Shown: positions 17,363 to 25,540, counted from the stretch's first letter. The stretch: DNA of 64,000 nucleotides from Sphingomonas cannabina (GCF_021391395.1 NZ_CP090059.1:4322172-4386171); one strand, 5' to 3'. Numbers and translations: made by a program. The notes: generated from the letters alone by a model not told the origin.

Positions 17363-17758
17363 TCAGGCACCTTTCGGCGCAGAACCGCCAGGCCAGCGGG
17401 CCGGAAGCAACGTGACGGGCACCGGCTCCGCAATGGGCGTCCATCCCTGTTTCGCCAGCACGTCGTTGCTCTCGATCGCCTTTCGGCCGCGATCCAGCGA
17501 CCAGGTAATGTGATAGGTGCCGCCGTCGGGCCGGTCGGCGGTGCCGCCGATCCGCACCGCCATCGCCTCCACCCCGGCGCCGTCGTCGGCGATGCCGACG
17601 ATCTCGCCGGTCGCCGGCTCGGGCAGCGGATCGTCCGGGCCCGCGCCCGACCGGAGCGTCACATGATCCGCCACCACCTCCGGCCAATGCGGCGGAAAAC
17701 GCGCCAGCAGCGCCGCGCGCTCGCCGCGGTCGAGTTTCCAGCCGATCACGTCCGCCAT
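17363..17758 (-). CDS. Hypothetical protein, possible 2H phosphoesterase-like fold
   Basis: 131 residues, cytoplasmic, no signal peptide. Two H-x-T-x motifs are present: DHVTLR (His about 32) and YHITWS (His about 82), about 50 residues apart. This paired motif defines the 2H phosphoesterase superfamily, whose members act on cyclic nucleotide or RNA 2',3'-cyclic phosphate ends. Assignment rests on the motifs and spacing only. An AGGAG site lies before the ATG, inside the tail of the terminator of the upstream hsp20 gene, so it may be expressed partly by read-through from hsp20. Confidence 0.5.
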   Translation of the reverse strand: MADVIGWKLDRGERAALLARFPPHWPEVVADHVTLRSGAGPDDPLPEPATGEIVGIADDGAGVEAMAVRIGGTADRPDGGTYHITWSLDRGRKAIESNDVLAKQGWTPIAEPVPVTLLPARWPGGSAPKGA

Positions 17759-17774
17759 CGTCGGTCTCCTGAAA

Positions 17775-17812
17775 AGGAGGAGGAGGCCCGCGCGAGCGGG
17801 CGCGCCTCCCCG
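17775..17812 (-). terminator. Likely intrinsic terminator after hsp20
   Basis: On the minus strand, directly after the hsp20 stop, GGAGGCGCGCCCGC and GCGGGCCTCC pair into a GC-rich hairpin with a bulge, followed by TCCTCCTTTTC. The following gene begins shortly after it. Confidence 0.5.
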
Positions 17813-17816
17813 AGCC

Positions 17817-18317
17817 TCAGTGCCGCGTGTCGGCGTTGATCGGGATGCGGCGGCCGCGATCGGCCTCCGGTCCCTTGGGCAGCGTCACCGTCAGCACGCC
17901 ATGCTCGAAGCGCGCCTCGGCCTTGTCCTCGTCGATGCCACGCGGCAGCGACAGGCGGCGCTCGAATTTGCCGTAATAGCGTTCGGTATAGCCGCGGGGC
18001 TGGTCGCCTTCCTCCTGCCGCCGCTCGCCGCGGATGGTGAGCACGCCGTCCTCGATGCCGAGGTCGACGTCCTTCTCGGTCATGCCCGGCAGCTCGGCGG
18101 TGATGCGCAGTTCCTTGTCGGTCTCGCTCACCTCGAGCGACGGCCAGCCGCGCCCACGCTCGCCGCCGGTCACCGGCAGGTTCCAGCCGCGGAAGACGTC
18201 GTCGAACAGCCGGTCGAGCTCGCGGCGCAGCGTGAAGAACGGGCTCGACTCGCGCCCGTAGCTGCCGAGCTGGCGGCTCTCGCGTTCGCGATCCCAGGGT
18301 GTCAATTCTCTCGCCAT
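17817..18317 (-). CDS. Small heat-shock protein, Hsp20/alpha-crystallin family
   Basis: 166 residues from the ATG at 18317, preceded by GAGGAGAG. The N-terminal arm contains LRRELDRLFDDVFRGW; the alpha-crystallin domain spans about 55-150 (ITAELPGMTEKDVDLGIEDG, and GVLTVTLPKG), followed by a short tail with the IPI anchor (GRRIPINAD). It is an ATP-independent holdase that binds unfolding proteins in the cytoplasm. A 130-nt leader and an RpoH-type promoter (18454-18481) suggest heat control at both transcription and translation. Confidence 0.93.
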   Translation of the reverse strand: MARELTPWDRERESRQLGSYGRESSPFFTLRRELDRLFDDVFRGWNLPVTGGERGRGWPSLEVSETDKELRITAELPGMTEKDVDLGIEDGVLTIRGERRQEEGDQPRGYTERYYGKFERRLSLPRGIDEDKAEARFEHGVLTVTLPKGPEADRGRRIPINADTRH

Positions 18318-18453
18318 GATCCTCTCCTCATGCCTTGCAGAGCCATTAGGCCGCGCGCCGGGGCACGGCATCTGCGATTGCGAGGGAGTGCGGAAGAACG
18401 CCCGACGCCCTCGATCGCGAGGCCCGGGCCCGGATCGACGCCCGGCGATGAAA

Positions 18454-18481
18454 AGGTAGGCAGCGCGATCGGCGCTTCAAG
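18454..18481 (-). promoter_or_regulatory. Putative RpoH (sigma-32) promoter of hsp20
   Basis: Minus-strand CTTGAA (18476-18481) and CCTACCT (18454-18460) give CTTG-N17-CCTACCT, one mismatch from the alphaproteobacterial RpoH consensus CTTG-N17-CYTATnT as I recall it. The predicted start would leave a leader of about 130 nt before the hsp20 ATG, long enough for a ROSE-type thermometer; GCTCT upstream of the Shine-Dalgarno could pair weakly with GGAG. Confidence 0.5.
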
Positions 18482-18539
18482 ACGATGGATCGCGGCGATG
18501 CGATGGATCGAGCGGCGGTATTCATGCGATGGAGGCAAG

Positions 18540-18947
18540 ATGAAACAGAGAACGGGCACGATCGAGGTCGCCACCGAGAGACAGGGACTCGGCGTCGTGG
18601 AGCGCTGGGTCCGGGAACCGGCGATGCGGGAGGGGCTGCTGACGCTGTTCTGCCGCCATACCTCTGCCTCGCTCGTGATCCAGGAGAACGCCGCACCGGC
18701 CGTGCGGCGAGACATGGAGGCCTATTTCGCCCGCATCGCGCCCGAGGACCCGGCCGCCTACGAACATGACGACGAAGGGCCGGACGACATGCCCGCGCAC
18801 CTCAGGACCGCGCTCACTGGCGTGCAGCTGGCGATCCCGCTGATCGAGGGGCGGCTGGCGCTCGGCACCTGGCAGGGCATCTACCTGTTCGAGCACCGCC
18901 GCCGGCCGCACCGGCGGTCGATCGCGCTTCACCTCATCGGCGAATGA
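18540..18947 (+). CDS. YjbQ/UPF0047 family protein
   Basis: 135 residues from the ATG at 18540, which follows GGAGG. The family core is clear: LLTLFCRHTSASLVIQENA, the acidic HDDEGPDDMPAHL stretch and LGTWQGIYLFEHR near the C-terminus. YjbQ proteins are small trimeric enzymes; some show weak thiamin-phosphate-synthase activity, but the physiological role is not settled. It is divergent from hsp20 and is followed after 4 bp by the NUDIX gene, so the two are likely cotranscribed. Confidence 0.9.
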   Translation: MKQRTGTIEVATERQGLGVVERWVREPAMREGLLTLFCRHTSASLVIQENAAPAVRRDMEAYFARIAPEDPAAYEHDDEGPDDMPAHLRTALTGVQLAIPLIEGRLALGTWQGIYLFEHRRRPHRRSIALHLIGE

Positions 18948-18951
18948 CCGC

Positions 18952-19407
18952 GTGGCCCAGGAAAGCGCCGGCATCCTCCTGTGGCGCAGGCGCGAGCGGC
19001 TGGAGGTGCTGCTGATCCATCCCGGCGGTCCCTTCTGGGCGAACAGACATGAAGGCGCGTGGATGATCCCCAAGGGACTGATCGAGGCCGGAGAGACGCC
19101 CGCGGCGGCTGCATTGCGCGAGTTCGAGGAGGAGCTCGGCATCCGCCCCGCCGGATCGCCGGTGCCGCTGTGCCGCATCCGCCAGGCCGGCGGCAAATGG
19201 GTCGAGGCCTTCGCGCTCGAAGGCGATCTCGACGTCGCCGAAGTCCGCAGCAACGGCTTCGAGATCGAATGGCCGCCGCGCTCGGGCCGGCGCCAGGCAT
19301 TTCCCGAGGTCGACCGCGCCGGCTGGTTCAGCCTTGCCGAGGCGCGCGCGATGATCCTGCCGAGCCAGCGCCCGATCCTCGACGCGCTGGAGCGCCTCAG
19401 CGCCTGA
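18952..19407 (+). CDS. NUDIX hydrolase
   Basis: 151 residues from a GTG start. The full Nudix box GX5EX7REUXEEXGU is present as GLIEAGETPAAAALREFEEE followed by LGI (about 43-65). The protein starts AQESAGILLWRRRERLEVLL, as in MutT/diadenosine-polyphosphate-type hydrolases that cleave nucleoside diphosphates linked to another group. Specificity is unreadable. The 3' end overlaps the convergent NTP-transferase gene by 11 bp. Confidence 0.9.
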   Translation: MAQESAGILLWRRRERLEVLLIHPGGPFWANRHEGAWMIPKGLIEAGETPAAAALREFEEELGIRPAGSPVPLCRIRQAGGKWVEAFALEGDLDVAEVRSNGFEIEWPPRSGRRQAFPEVDRAGWFSLAEARAMILPSQRPILDALERLSA

Positions 19408-20140
19408 GCGCGCGGACGAAATCGAGGTCGGCGGGCTTGTCGACGTCCACCGCCGCCAGACCGTCGCGTGCCTCCACCACCGAGGCGCGGACGCCACAGG
19501 CGGCGCCCAGCCGGGCCAGCGCCTCGGCGAGCGACAGGCGCCCGGTGACGTAGCGGAGCAGCATGCCCGCCCCCAGCCGCCGCACGATCCGCCACGGCCG
19601 CTTGCGGTCGCGCTCCACCGTCTGCCAGAGGTCGATCGCCGCCCCCGCCGCCGGGGTCGCCAGATGGAAGAGGTTGCAGCCGGACCATTCACCGTCGGCG
19701 AAGCGCAGATAGGTGCGCCTCGTACCGGCAGCGTCCCGCTCGATCGTCTCGCGACGGGCGAGCAGCGCGGCGACGTCGGCGCCGGGGGGCACGTCGTCCA
19801 GGAACTGGCGCACCCATTGCGGCTCGAGCAGCGCATGGTCGGCGGTCGTCACCAAGAGCGGGGCGCCGAGCTGGTCGAGTCCTTGCCGCGTGCTGAGGCT
19901 AGGGCCACCCGCCGCTTCAAGCACTTCCGCGCCGAGCGCCGTCGCATGGACCTTCACTGCATCGCCCGATGCCGAAACCGCGATCCGCGCCGCCCCCGCC
20001 TCGCGCAGCGCAGCGACCACATGCGCGAGCATGGTCTCGCCGCCGATCGGGATCAGCGCCTTGTCGGAGACGCCGGCATAGTCCGCCACCGGATCGGCAC
20101 CGCCGCGCGATCCGGCCAGCACCAGCGCATTGAAGCTCAT
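19397..20140 (-). CDS. MobA-like NTP transferase family protein
   Basis: 247 residues from the ATG at 20140. The nucleotide-binding start FNALVLAGSRGGADPVAD, the lysine in SDKALIPIGG, and VTTADHALL (metal-binding Asp region) fit the GT-A-like nucleotidyltransferase fold of MobA/IspD relatives. The product is probably an NDP- or CDP-activated small molecule, or phosphate transfer to one. Its start overlaps the stop of the Tam41-like gene (ATGA), which itself overlaps the lipid-kinase gene: a tight three-gene operon. This suggests a role in lipid headgroup synthesis rather than in molybdenum cofactor synthesis. Confidence 0.75.
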   Translation of the reverse strand: MSFNALVLAGSRGGADPVADYAGVSDKALIPIGGETMLAHVVAALREAGAARIAVSASGDAVKVHATALGAEVLEAAGGPSLSTRQGLDQLGAPLLVTTADHALLEPQWVRQFLDDVPPGADVAALLARRETIERDAAGTRRTYLRFADGEWSGCNLFHLATPAAGAAIDLWQTVERDRKRPWRIVRRLGAGMLLRYVTGRLSLAEALARLGAACGVRASVVEARDGLAAVDVDKPADLDFVRALRR

Positions 20141-21063
20141 CGTGCGGGCGATATACGCGTCCCGCGCCACACCCGCCAGAGCACGCCGGGCGCGGCGAGG
20201 ATCGGATGCCGCTCGCGCCACGGCGTCAGCGGCAAGTGGACGCCGGTGTGGCGCTCGAGCTTCCACAGCGCGTAGCGGGTCGCGCCCTCGAAAGTGAAGG
20301 CGGCCTTGACCAGCCGCGCGACATTGAGCGGCTTGCCGGCCCGCCGGCGGGCGCGCCACGCGCGAGTCACCGCGCGGCGCATGGTAGCCGGCACCGACGG
20401 CACCAGCACGTCACCATCGCGCGCGTGACCGATGCCTGCCGCATCCCAGGCGAGCGGCAGCAGCCTGTCGTAACGTTCGGGATGATAGGCGAGGATCTGA
20501 CGCTCGCGCCCGGGCCGCTCGACGCGGAACTCGGCGGTGTAGGTCTGGCGGAACAATGCGCTCCAATAATCGGCCGCTTCGCCGCTCTCGGGGCCCAGCA
20601 CGGCCGCGAAACGCGCCGCGGTCGTCACCGCCGCCGCCACTGCCTCGATCACCCGCCGCGCTACCGCCGCGTCCGCCGCCCAGACGAGCGCGGCCGGCTG
20701 GGTGAAGCGCGCCCAGATGGTGGTATCGAGCGACCGGCCCTCGACCGCGGTGCGGAAGGTGTCGATCGGCATGGTCGCCACCTTGGCGCGGATCATCCGT
20801 GTGCCGACCGGGGTCTCCACATAGCTCACGTCCGGCCACAGCCAGCGCGTGGCGAGCGCGCGCAGGCCGCGGCTCCGGATGCCGTCGGTCAGCACGTAGA
20901 AATCGAGCACGCCGTCGAAGTCGCCGGTCCGCAGCACCGATCCGTAGAACAGCACCGCCAGCACGCCCGGCTTGTGCGCAAGTGCGGCCGCCGCGGCACT
21001 CACCTCGGCAGGGACCGGAGCGTTCAGCTCCTCGGCAATGACCTCGACGAGCGGCGCGTTCAC
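20137..21063 (-). CDS. Nucleotidyltransferase-fold protein resembling Tam41 CDP-diacylglycerol synthase
   Basis: 308 residues from a GTG at 21063 (GTGA overlap with the lipid kinase). The segment LAVLFYGSVLRTGDFDGVLD with following FYVLTD (35-60) matches the YGS...LDF....D pattern of the mitochondrial CDP-diacylglycerol synthase Tam41/Mmp37, and MIRAKVATMPIDTFRTAVEG plus ARFTQPAALVW corresponds to the later core strand-helix region (IKYGVIS... and ...AGRLxKPV in Tam41). Tam41 proteins convert phosphatidate and CTP to CDP-DAG. Following a lipid kinase, it could make a CDP-lipid. The family call is by eye; other nucleotidyltransferases remain possible. No membrane helix is obvious. Confidence 0.6.
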   Translation of the reverse strand: MNAPLVEVIAEELNAPVPAEVSAAAAALAHKPGVLAVLFYGSVLRTGDFDGVLDFYVLTDGIRSRGLRALATRWLWPDVSYVETPVGTRMIRAKVATMPIDTFRTAVEGRSLDTTIWARFTQPAALVWAADAAVARRVIEAVAAAVTTAARFAAVLGPESGEAADYWSALFRQTYTAEFRVERPGRERQILAYHPERYDRLLPLAWDAAGIGHARDGDVLVPSVPATMRRAVTRAWRARRRAGKPLNVARLVKAAFTFEGATRYALWKLERHTGVHLPLTPWRERHPILAAPGVLWRVWRGTRISPAR

Positions 21064-22151
21064 GGCACCGCGAACTGCAGCGGCTCGCCGGCGCGGATCG
21101 CGAGCTCGCCGCCGCGATACTGCTCGCCGTCGAGCACGAAATCGCCGTCCAGCGTCAGCTCGAACGGCCCCGGATCGGCGCGGTGATAGCCCCAGTCGTC
21201 GAGCCAAGCCGCCTCCGACCCCATCAGCAGCGGCCCGAAGGCGACCAGCGGCTTGGCGGGCGGTGCGTCGACCGCGAGGCCCTTGAGGCCGGGGCGCGGC
21301 CGGCCGAACGGCTTGAGGCCGAGCGGCATCCGCTCCAGCGTCGACAGGAACAGGATGTAGAAGGAGCGGTCGACCTCGAACCCGTCCTCGCGGCGGATGC
21401 GCATCCGATCGCCGCGGCGCCAGGCGTTGCCGGCGCCGCCGAACAGCGTCTGCGCGATGCTCCAGGCGAGCGACAAGCCGACCGCGACGCCGTTGAAGGC
21501 GCCCCATTTGTGCGTGCGCTGGGCAAGCTCGGTCGCGCGCACGAAGCCGCCGGCACCGAACAGGAAGCCGCGCAATGCCGGCTCCGACGTGCCGATCCGC
21601 TCGATCTCGATCGGCGCGCGCGTGGCGAACCGCTCGGCACGCGCCGCCTCCAGCGCCGCCTCCACCGTCCATTCCTCAGGGATGCCGAGGTCGTAGGCGA
21701 GTGCATTGGTCTTGCCCGACGGGATCACCGCGAGCTTCGGCATGTCGTCGAACACCTTGGCCGCCGCGGTGATCACGTCGCGGACGGTGCCGTCGCCGCC
21801 GTCGACGATCAGCAGGTTGACGCCCTCGGCCGCGAAGTCGACCAGCGTCCGCTCGAGCGCGACGCGCGTGCGCGGCGAGGCGTAGAATACGTCGTCGGTG
21901 CCCTCGAACTGGAGGCCGTTCTTGTGGTTGCGGTGCGCCCGCGCATTGGCGATCACGCCAGCGCGAATCTCGTCCGCGGGGCGCAGCCGGCGGGCACGGA
22001 CTGCCGCGCCGCCCGGCCAGGGCAGCACCACGCCCGTCTCACCCCGGGTGCGGGCGAGCTTCGGCGCGGTATCGGCCACCGGCTTTTGCCGCAACGGATC
22101 AAAAAACTGGCGCAAAACAGTTCCCCGTTTCCACAGACATCTATACGTCAC
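21060..22151 (-). CDS. Lipid kinase, diacylglycerol-kinase catalytic domain (LCB5/YegS type)
   Basis: 363 residues from a GTG at 22151; a second GTG 11 codons later is an alternative start. The ATP-binding loop LLIVDGGDGTVRDVI and AVIPSGKTNALAYDLGI are diagnostic of the DAGK/sphingosine-kinase superfamily. It phosphorylates a lipid hydroxyl: diacylglycerol, ceramide or another acyl lipid. Caulobacter CpgB, a bacterial ceramide kinase, belongs to this superfamily, and sphingomonads make ceramides, so ceramide is a reasonable substrate. It is the first gene of the kinase, Tam41-like, MobA-like operon. The 5' leader (22152-22264) contains AT-rich promoter-like sequence. Confidence 0.85.
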   Translation of the reverse strand: MTYRCLWKRGTVLRQFFDPLRQKPVADTAPKLARTRGETGVVLPWPGGAAVRARRLRPADEIRAGVIANARAHRNHKNGLQFEGTDDVFYASPRTRVALERTLVDFAAEGVNLLIVDGGDGTVRDVITAAAKVFDDMPKLAVIPSGKTNALAYDLGIPEEWTVEAALEAARAERFATRAPIEIERIGTSEPALRGFLFGAGGFVRATELAQRTHKWGAFNGVAVGLSLAWSIAQTLFGGAGNAWRRGDRMRIRREDGFEVDRSFYILFLSTLERMPLGLKPFGRPRPGLKGLAVDAPPAKPLVAFGPLLMGSEAAWLDDWGYHRADPGPFELTLDGDFVLDGEQYRGGELAIRAGEPLQFAVP

Positions 22152-22264
22152 ATTAGTTTCATTGGGCCGTAATGAGACCCGAGTAAGGCGCGAAATGGGA
22201 ATTTGTTGTCATTTGACAACGGTCCGCCGCAAAAAATGCGGCCGGTGCCGCCAATCCCGCTACG

Positions 22265-22732
22265 TCAGCGGCTGTAGCGCATCTTGATACGGACGGTGCG
22301 GCGATCCGCCGACACCGGGAAGCGGACCGCCCGGAACGACGGGACGCCCAGCGTCGTCGGCGCATCGTTGGAGAAGCCGAAACCTTCCTTCACCGAGAAC
22401 AGCGTGCGGTTGAAGTCATGATCGCCGTTCTCGTCGTGATAGATGGCGATGGCGTAATAGCCGGGCTTCAGCCAGAAGCAGGCGCGCGTCGTCCCGGCGG
22501 CGGCCGGAACGCGCTGGCGCAGCAGCTTGCCGCCCTTGGCGAGGAAGCGGCCCGAATCGTCGGGGTAGACGGTGAACGCCACTTCGCCGGCGCCGTTGCG
22601 GACGTCGGTCGCCACCACGTCGAGCTGGATCGCTCCGCCGCCCGGCTGGCCGGCGCAGGCCGCCTCGGCCACGGCCGGGGCAAGCATCGAAAGCGCGATC
22701 GCCGCAGCGGCGGCGGCAGCATTCCGGGTCAT
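22265..22732 (-). CDS. DUF2141 domain exported protein
   Basis: 155 residues from the ATG at 22732, giving a clean signal peptide (NAAAAAAAIALSMLAPAVAEAA). The DUF2141 core is AIAIYHDENGDHDFNRTLFS and KEGFGFSNDAP. These are small periplasmic beta-sandwich proteins of unknown function; two Cys residues (about 27 and 86) may form a disulfide. It stands alone between the flippase-proximal palindrome and the lipid kinase. Confidence 0.85.
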   Translation of the reverse strand: MTRNAAAAAAAIALSMLAPAVAEAACAGQPGGGAIQLDVVATDVRNGAGEVAFTVYPDDSGRFLAKGGKLLRQRVPAAAGTTRACFWLKPGYYAIAIYHDENGDHDFNRTLFSVKEGFGFSNDAPTTLGVPSFRAVRFPVSADRRTVRIKMRYSR

Positions 22733-22874
22733 CGGACACAACTCCATCCATGCGAACACGGACGCACGAACCGCGCCCGCATGCCCTTTCCCCCAAGGTT
22801 CCGGCGGGAAATGTGCACTTTTAAGGCGATCACAAGGCCTTTGTATCTTTATGCGTCAGCGTTCCGGCCGGTCC

Positions 22875-23052
22875 TAGGGTCCAAACCCATAAACGGCAGT
22901 GGCCGTGACGGAGCGGATTTTGGTGCAGGGCTAGGAGTGAGGAAGGAGCGATGCGGATAGCATCGTGACTGACGAGCGACGACGCCATGCGCCAAAATCC
23001 GCCCGTCCCTCCGGGCGATCACGGTCGTTGCCGTTTATGGGTTTGGACCCTA
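22875..23052. repeat. 178-bp palindromic element (family R5) with 24-bp perfect arms
   Basis: TAGGGTCCAAACCCATAAAC plus GGCA at 22875-22898 is repeated in perfect inverted form at 23029-23052. Inner arms 22912-22927 and 22988-23003 also pair (14 of 16). The element could form a long hairpin around a loop of about 60 nt. Its right arm lies inside the 3' end of the flippase gene and supplies that gene's last codons (RVQTHKRQRP). It could serve as terminator of that operon or be a MITE-like insertion. Confidence 0.8.
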
Positions 23053-24323
23053 AGCAGCCGCATCGTCGCGATTCCGAGGAGGAGCGCGATCACCAGCGAG
23101 TTCGCCACCACCGCGATCGCCACGCCGATCACGCCATATCGGTCGTCGAGCAGGAAGGCGACGGCGAACAGCACCGCCGCCGCGATCAGCCGCACGACGA
23201 AGGTCAGGCCGGAGCGGTTGGCGGCGAGCAGTAGCGGCTCGAAGCCGACGATCATCAGGTCGATGCAGCCGGCCGCCGCCAGCCAGATCAGGATCGGGTA
23301 GCCGCGCGCGAACGCGCTGCCGCCCATCAGCGTCAGCACCGGCTTGCCCGCCACGACGATGATCACGAACACGACGGCGGCGATGATGCTGGTCATCAGG
23401 AACGAGCGCCCGATCAGCCCGCCGACCCGGTGCATCCCGCCGGTGCCGACCGCGCGGACGATCTCCGGAAAGGCGGCGCGGGCGAGCAGCTGCGAGAATT
23501 TGGTGAGCGCCTGGGCAAGCTGCAGCGCCAGCCGGAAGGCGCCGGCCGAGGCGGTGCCGGCGATGCCGCCGACCAGCAGCAGCGGCACCTGCTTGCTCGA
23601 CAGGCCGAGCGTCGAATTGGCGTTGGTGCTGAGCGCGAAGCGGACGATGCCCGGATGCTCGCGGATCACGCCCTTGAGGCTGCCGCCGCGCTTCAGCAGC
23701 TGGAGGTCGCCGGTCCGCGCGAGCAGGACCCAATAGGCGGCCGCGGTCAGCACCTCGGCCAGCGCCCAGGCGACCAGGAAGCCGCTGACGGTCGGCTTGA
23801 TCACCACCGCCAGCGCCGCACCGACCAGCCTGACGAGCGGCGTCACGCTGTCCGCCAGCGCCGCCAGCGAGAAGCGGTCGCGCATCCTCAGCACGCCGAG
23901 CGGGGTCGAGCGGATCGAGAGGAGCTGGGCGACGGTGAACAACATGGTGGCGCGCGCATGCACCTCCCTCACCCCCAGGGCCTCGCCCCAGTTGTAGATG
24001 ATCACCGCCGCCAGCAGCGTCCCCGCCACCGCGCTGCCCAGGTCGAGCAATCCGCAGGCGCGCACCAGCTTGGACAGCCGCGCTTCGTCGCCCGAATGGA
24101 CATAGGCGGTGCCGTATTGGACGATGATCTGCCAGGTCTGGAAGCCGACCAGGGTCGCCAGCGCCTGCGAGGCGCCGACGATCAGCGCGAACCGGCCGAA
24201 GTTGCTGACGCCCAGCGTGCGGGTGACGATGGCGATGTAGACGAGCGAGAGCACCGCCAGCACGCCGCGGCTGGCCAGCATCCAGCTCAAGTTGCGGGCG
24301 ATCGCCCGCACGCCGCCGCTCAC
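23019..24323 (-). CDS. Polysaccharide/lipid-linked oligosaccharide flippase (MOP/Wzx-like)
   Basis: 434 residues from a GTG at 24323 preceded by GGAGGA. About twelve hydrophobic helices begin with NLSWMLASRGVLAVLSLVYI; TLGVSNFGRFALI is typical of Wzx/PST exporters. It should flip a lipid-linked saccharide or a similar amphiphile across the inner membrane. It lies 32 bp downstream of the CDP-alcohol phosphatidyltransferase gene on the same strand. The final residues RVQTHKRQRP come from the palindromic element at 22875-23052, so the native C-terminus has probably been replaced. Confidence 0.85.
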   Translation of the reverse strand: MSGGVRAIARNLSWMLASRGVLAVLSLVYIAIVTRTLGVSNFGRFALIVGASQALATLVGFQTWQIIVQYGTAYVHSGDEARLSKLVRACGLLDLGSAVAGTLLAAVIIYNWGEALGVREVHARATMLFTVAQLLSIRSTPLGVLRMRDRFSLAALADSVTPLVRLVGAALAVVIKPTVSGFLVAWALAEVLTAAAYWVLLARTGDLQLLKRGGSLKGVIREHPGIVRFALSTNANSTLGLSSKQVPLLLVGGIAGTASAGAFRLALQLAQALTKFSQLLARAAFPEIVRAVGTGGMHRVGGLIGRSFLMTSIIAAVVFVIIVVAGKPVLTLMGGSAFARGYPILIWLAAAGCIDLMIVGFEPLLLAANRSGLTFVVRLIAAAVLFAVAFLLDDRYGVIGVAIAVVANSLVIALLLGIATMRLLRVQTHKRQRP

Positions 24324-24355
24324 GCCGCGTTCCTCCGGTCCAGCGGGTCCTCGGG

Positions 24356-25486
24356 TCACGCGAGCCAGCTGACGATCTCGCGCCCGCGTGCCCGGACGAC
24401 CATCGCCTGGATCAGCCGGACGAGATGGACGACGAGCGACAATGCGGTCCACGCCGCGACCGCGATGATGCCCCAGTCGGGCCGCCCGATGACCAGGAAA
24501 GCGAACAGGATCACCATGTTCGGGTTGCGCCGCGCGGTGACCAGCCGGAACTGACTGTCGAACCGCTCCCACACATGGATGTGCATCCCGAAGCGCGCGA
24601 TGAACGCGCCCTCGATCAGCCGCTGCGCGACATAGCCGAACAGGATGGTGCCGATCACGATCCAGAAGGTCCGGTCGTCGAGCGGCCGGCCATAGACCGC
24701 GCAGCCCGCCGCCCATGCCCACCACCAGAAGGGCGGATGGACGAGGTCGACGCCGTGATCCCAGGCGTTGCCGAGCGCCGAGGAGGTGATGGTGCAGCGC
24801 GCGAGCTTGCCGTCGACGGTGTCGAGCACCATGAAGATCAGGCCGACCGCCAGGCCGCTCCAGAACCAGCCGTGCCAGAAGGCGATGGTGGCGATGATGC
24901 ACAGCACGCTGCCGATCGCCGTCACCTGGTTGGGCGAGATGCCGAGCCGCGCCGCCAGCCGGGTCAGCGCGAACGCCCATTCCGGCCAGAGATATTTGGT
25001 GAGGATGTCGGTGACGCCCTTGTAGGCGCCGGCATAGCTCGCCCGCTCGATCGCGCGGACGTTCTCGGGCACCAGCCGCTCGGCGAAGGGCCGTTCGCGC
25101 TTGCGCAGCGCCTCGTTGAACAGCCCCTCCTCCGCCTCGGCCGCGATCACATCGAGCCCGGCATCGGGCGCGAGCGGCGCATCCGCGGACATCGCCGCCA
25201 GCACCGCCCCGCGCTGCGCCGCGTTGGCGACATGCGCGAGCACCGGCACGCCCTCGCGCGTGACGACGGTACCCGGGCGGCGCTTGAGATGCGCCATCCA
25301 GATCGGATCGAACACGAAATCGAGGTTGGCGACGATCGCGCCGTGCGCCGGATCACCCTGCAGCGGCAGCTGCTGCGCGAGCGCGATCCGCCGCAGCCGC
25401 TCGCTCGCGGTCATGCCCCAGATCCGCGTCGGATTGTCGCCCCAGGGCACGACCACCGGCTGGGGTGCGGTCACATCATCCTTCAT
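24356..25486 (-). CDS. CDP-alcohol phosphatidyltransferase family protein with N-terminal extension
   Basis: 376 residues. The complete catalytic signature DGx2ARx8Gx3Dx3D is present: DGKLAR, eight residues, then GNAWDHGVD (about 216-238), within five to six membrane helices (about 180-370). The first about 165 residues are soluble and resemble the degenerate nucleotidyltransferase-like part of bifunctional inositol-phosphate enzymes, but this is uncertain. It transfers a substituted phosphate from a CDP-linked donor to an alcohol. With the adjacent NTP transferase and TagB/F-like gene, the donor could be a CDP-polyol; with the Tam41-like protein, a CDP-lipid. Confidence 0.85.
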   Translation of the reverse strand: MKDDVTAPQPVVVPWGDNPTRIWGMTASERLRRIALAQQLPLQGDPAHGAIVANLDFVFDPIWMAHLKRRPGTVVTREGVPVLAHVANAAQRGAVLAAMSADAPLAPDAGLDVIAAEAEEGLFNEALRKRERPFAERLVPENVRAIERASYAGAYKGVTDILTKYLWPEWAFALTRLAARLGISPNQVTAIGSVLCIIATIAFWHGWFWSGLAVGLIFMVLDTVDGKLARCTITSSALGNAWDHGVDLVHPPFWWWAWAAGCAVYGRPLDDRTFWIVIGTILFGYVAQRLIEGAFIARFGMHIHVWERFDSQFRLVTARRNPNMVILFAFLVIGRPDWGIIAVAAWTALSLVVHLVRLIQAMVVRARGREIVSWLA

Positions 25487-25540
25487 CGGTCATTCCGATA
25501 GCCGAACACGGGGTCGTCGCGATAGCGCCTGTTGCGCGGT

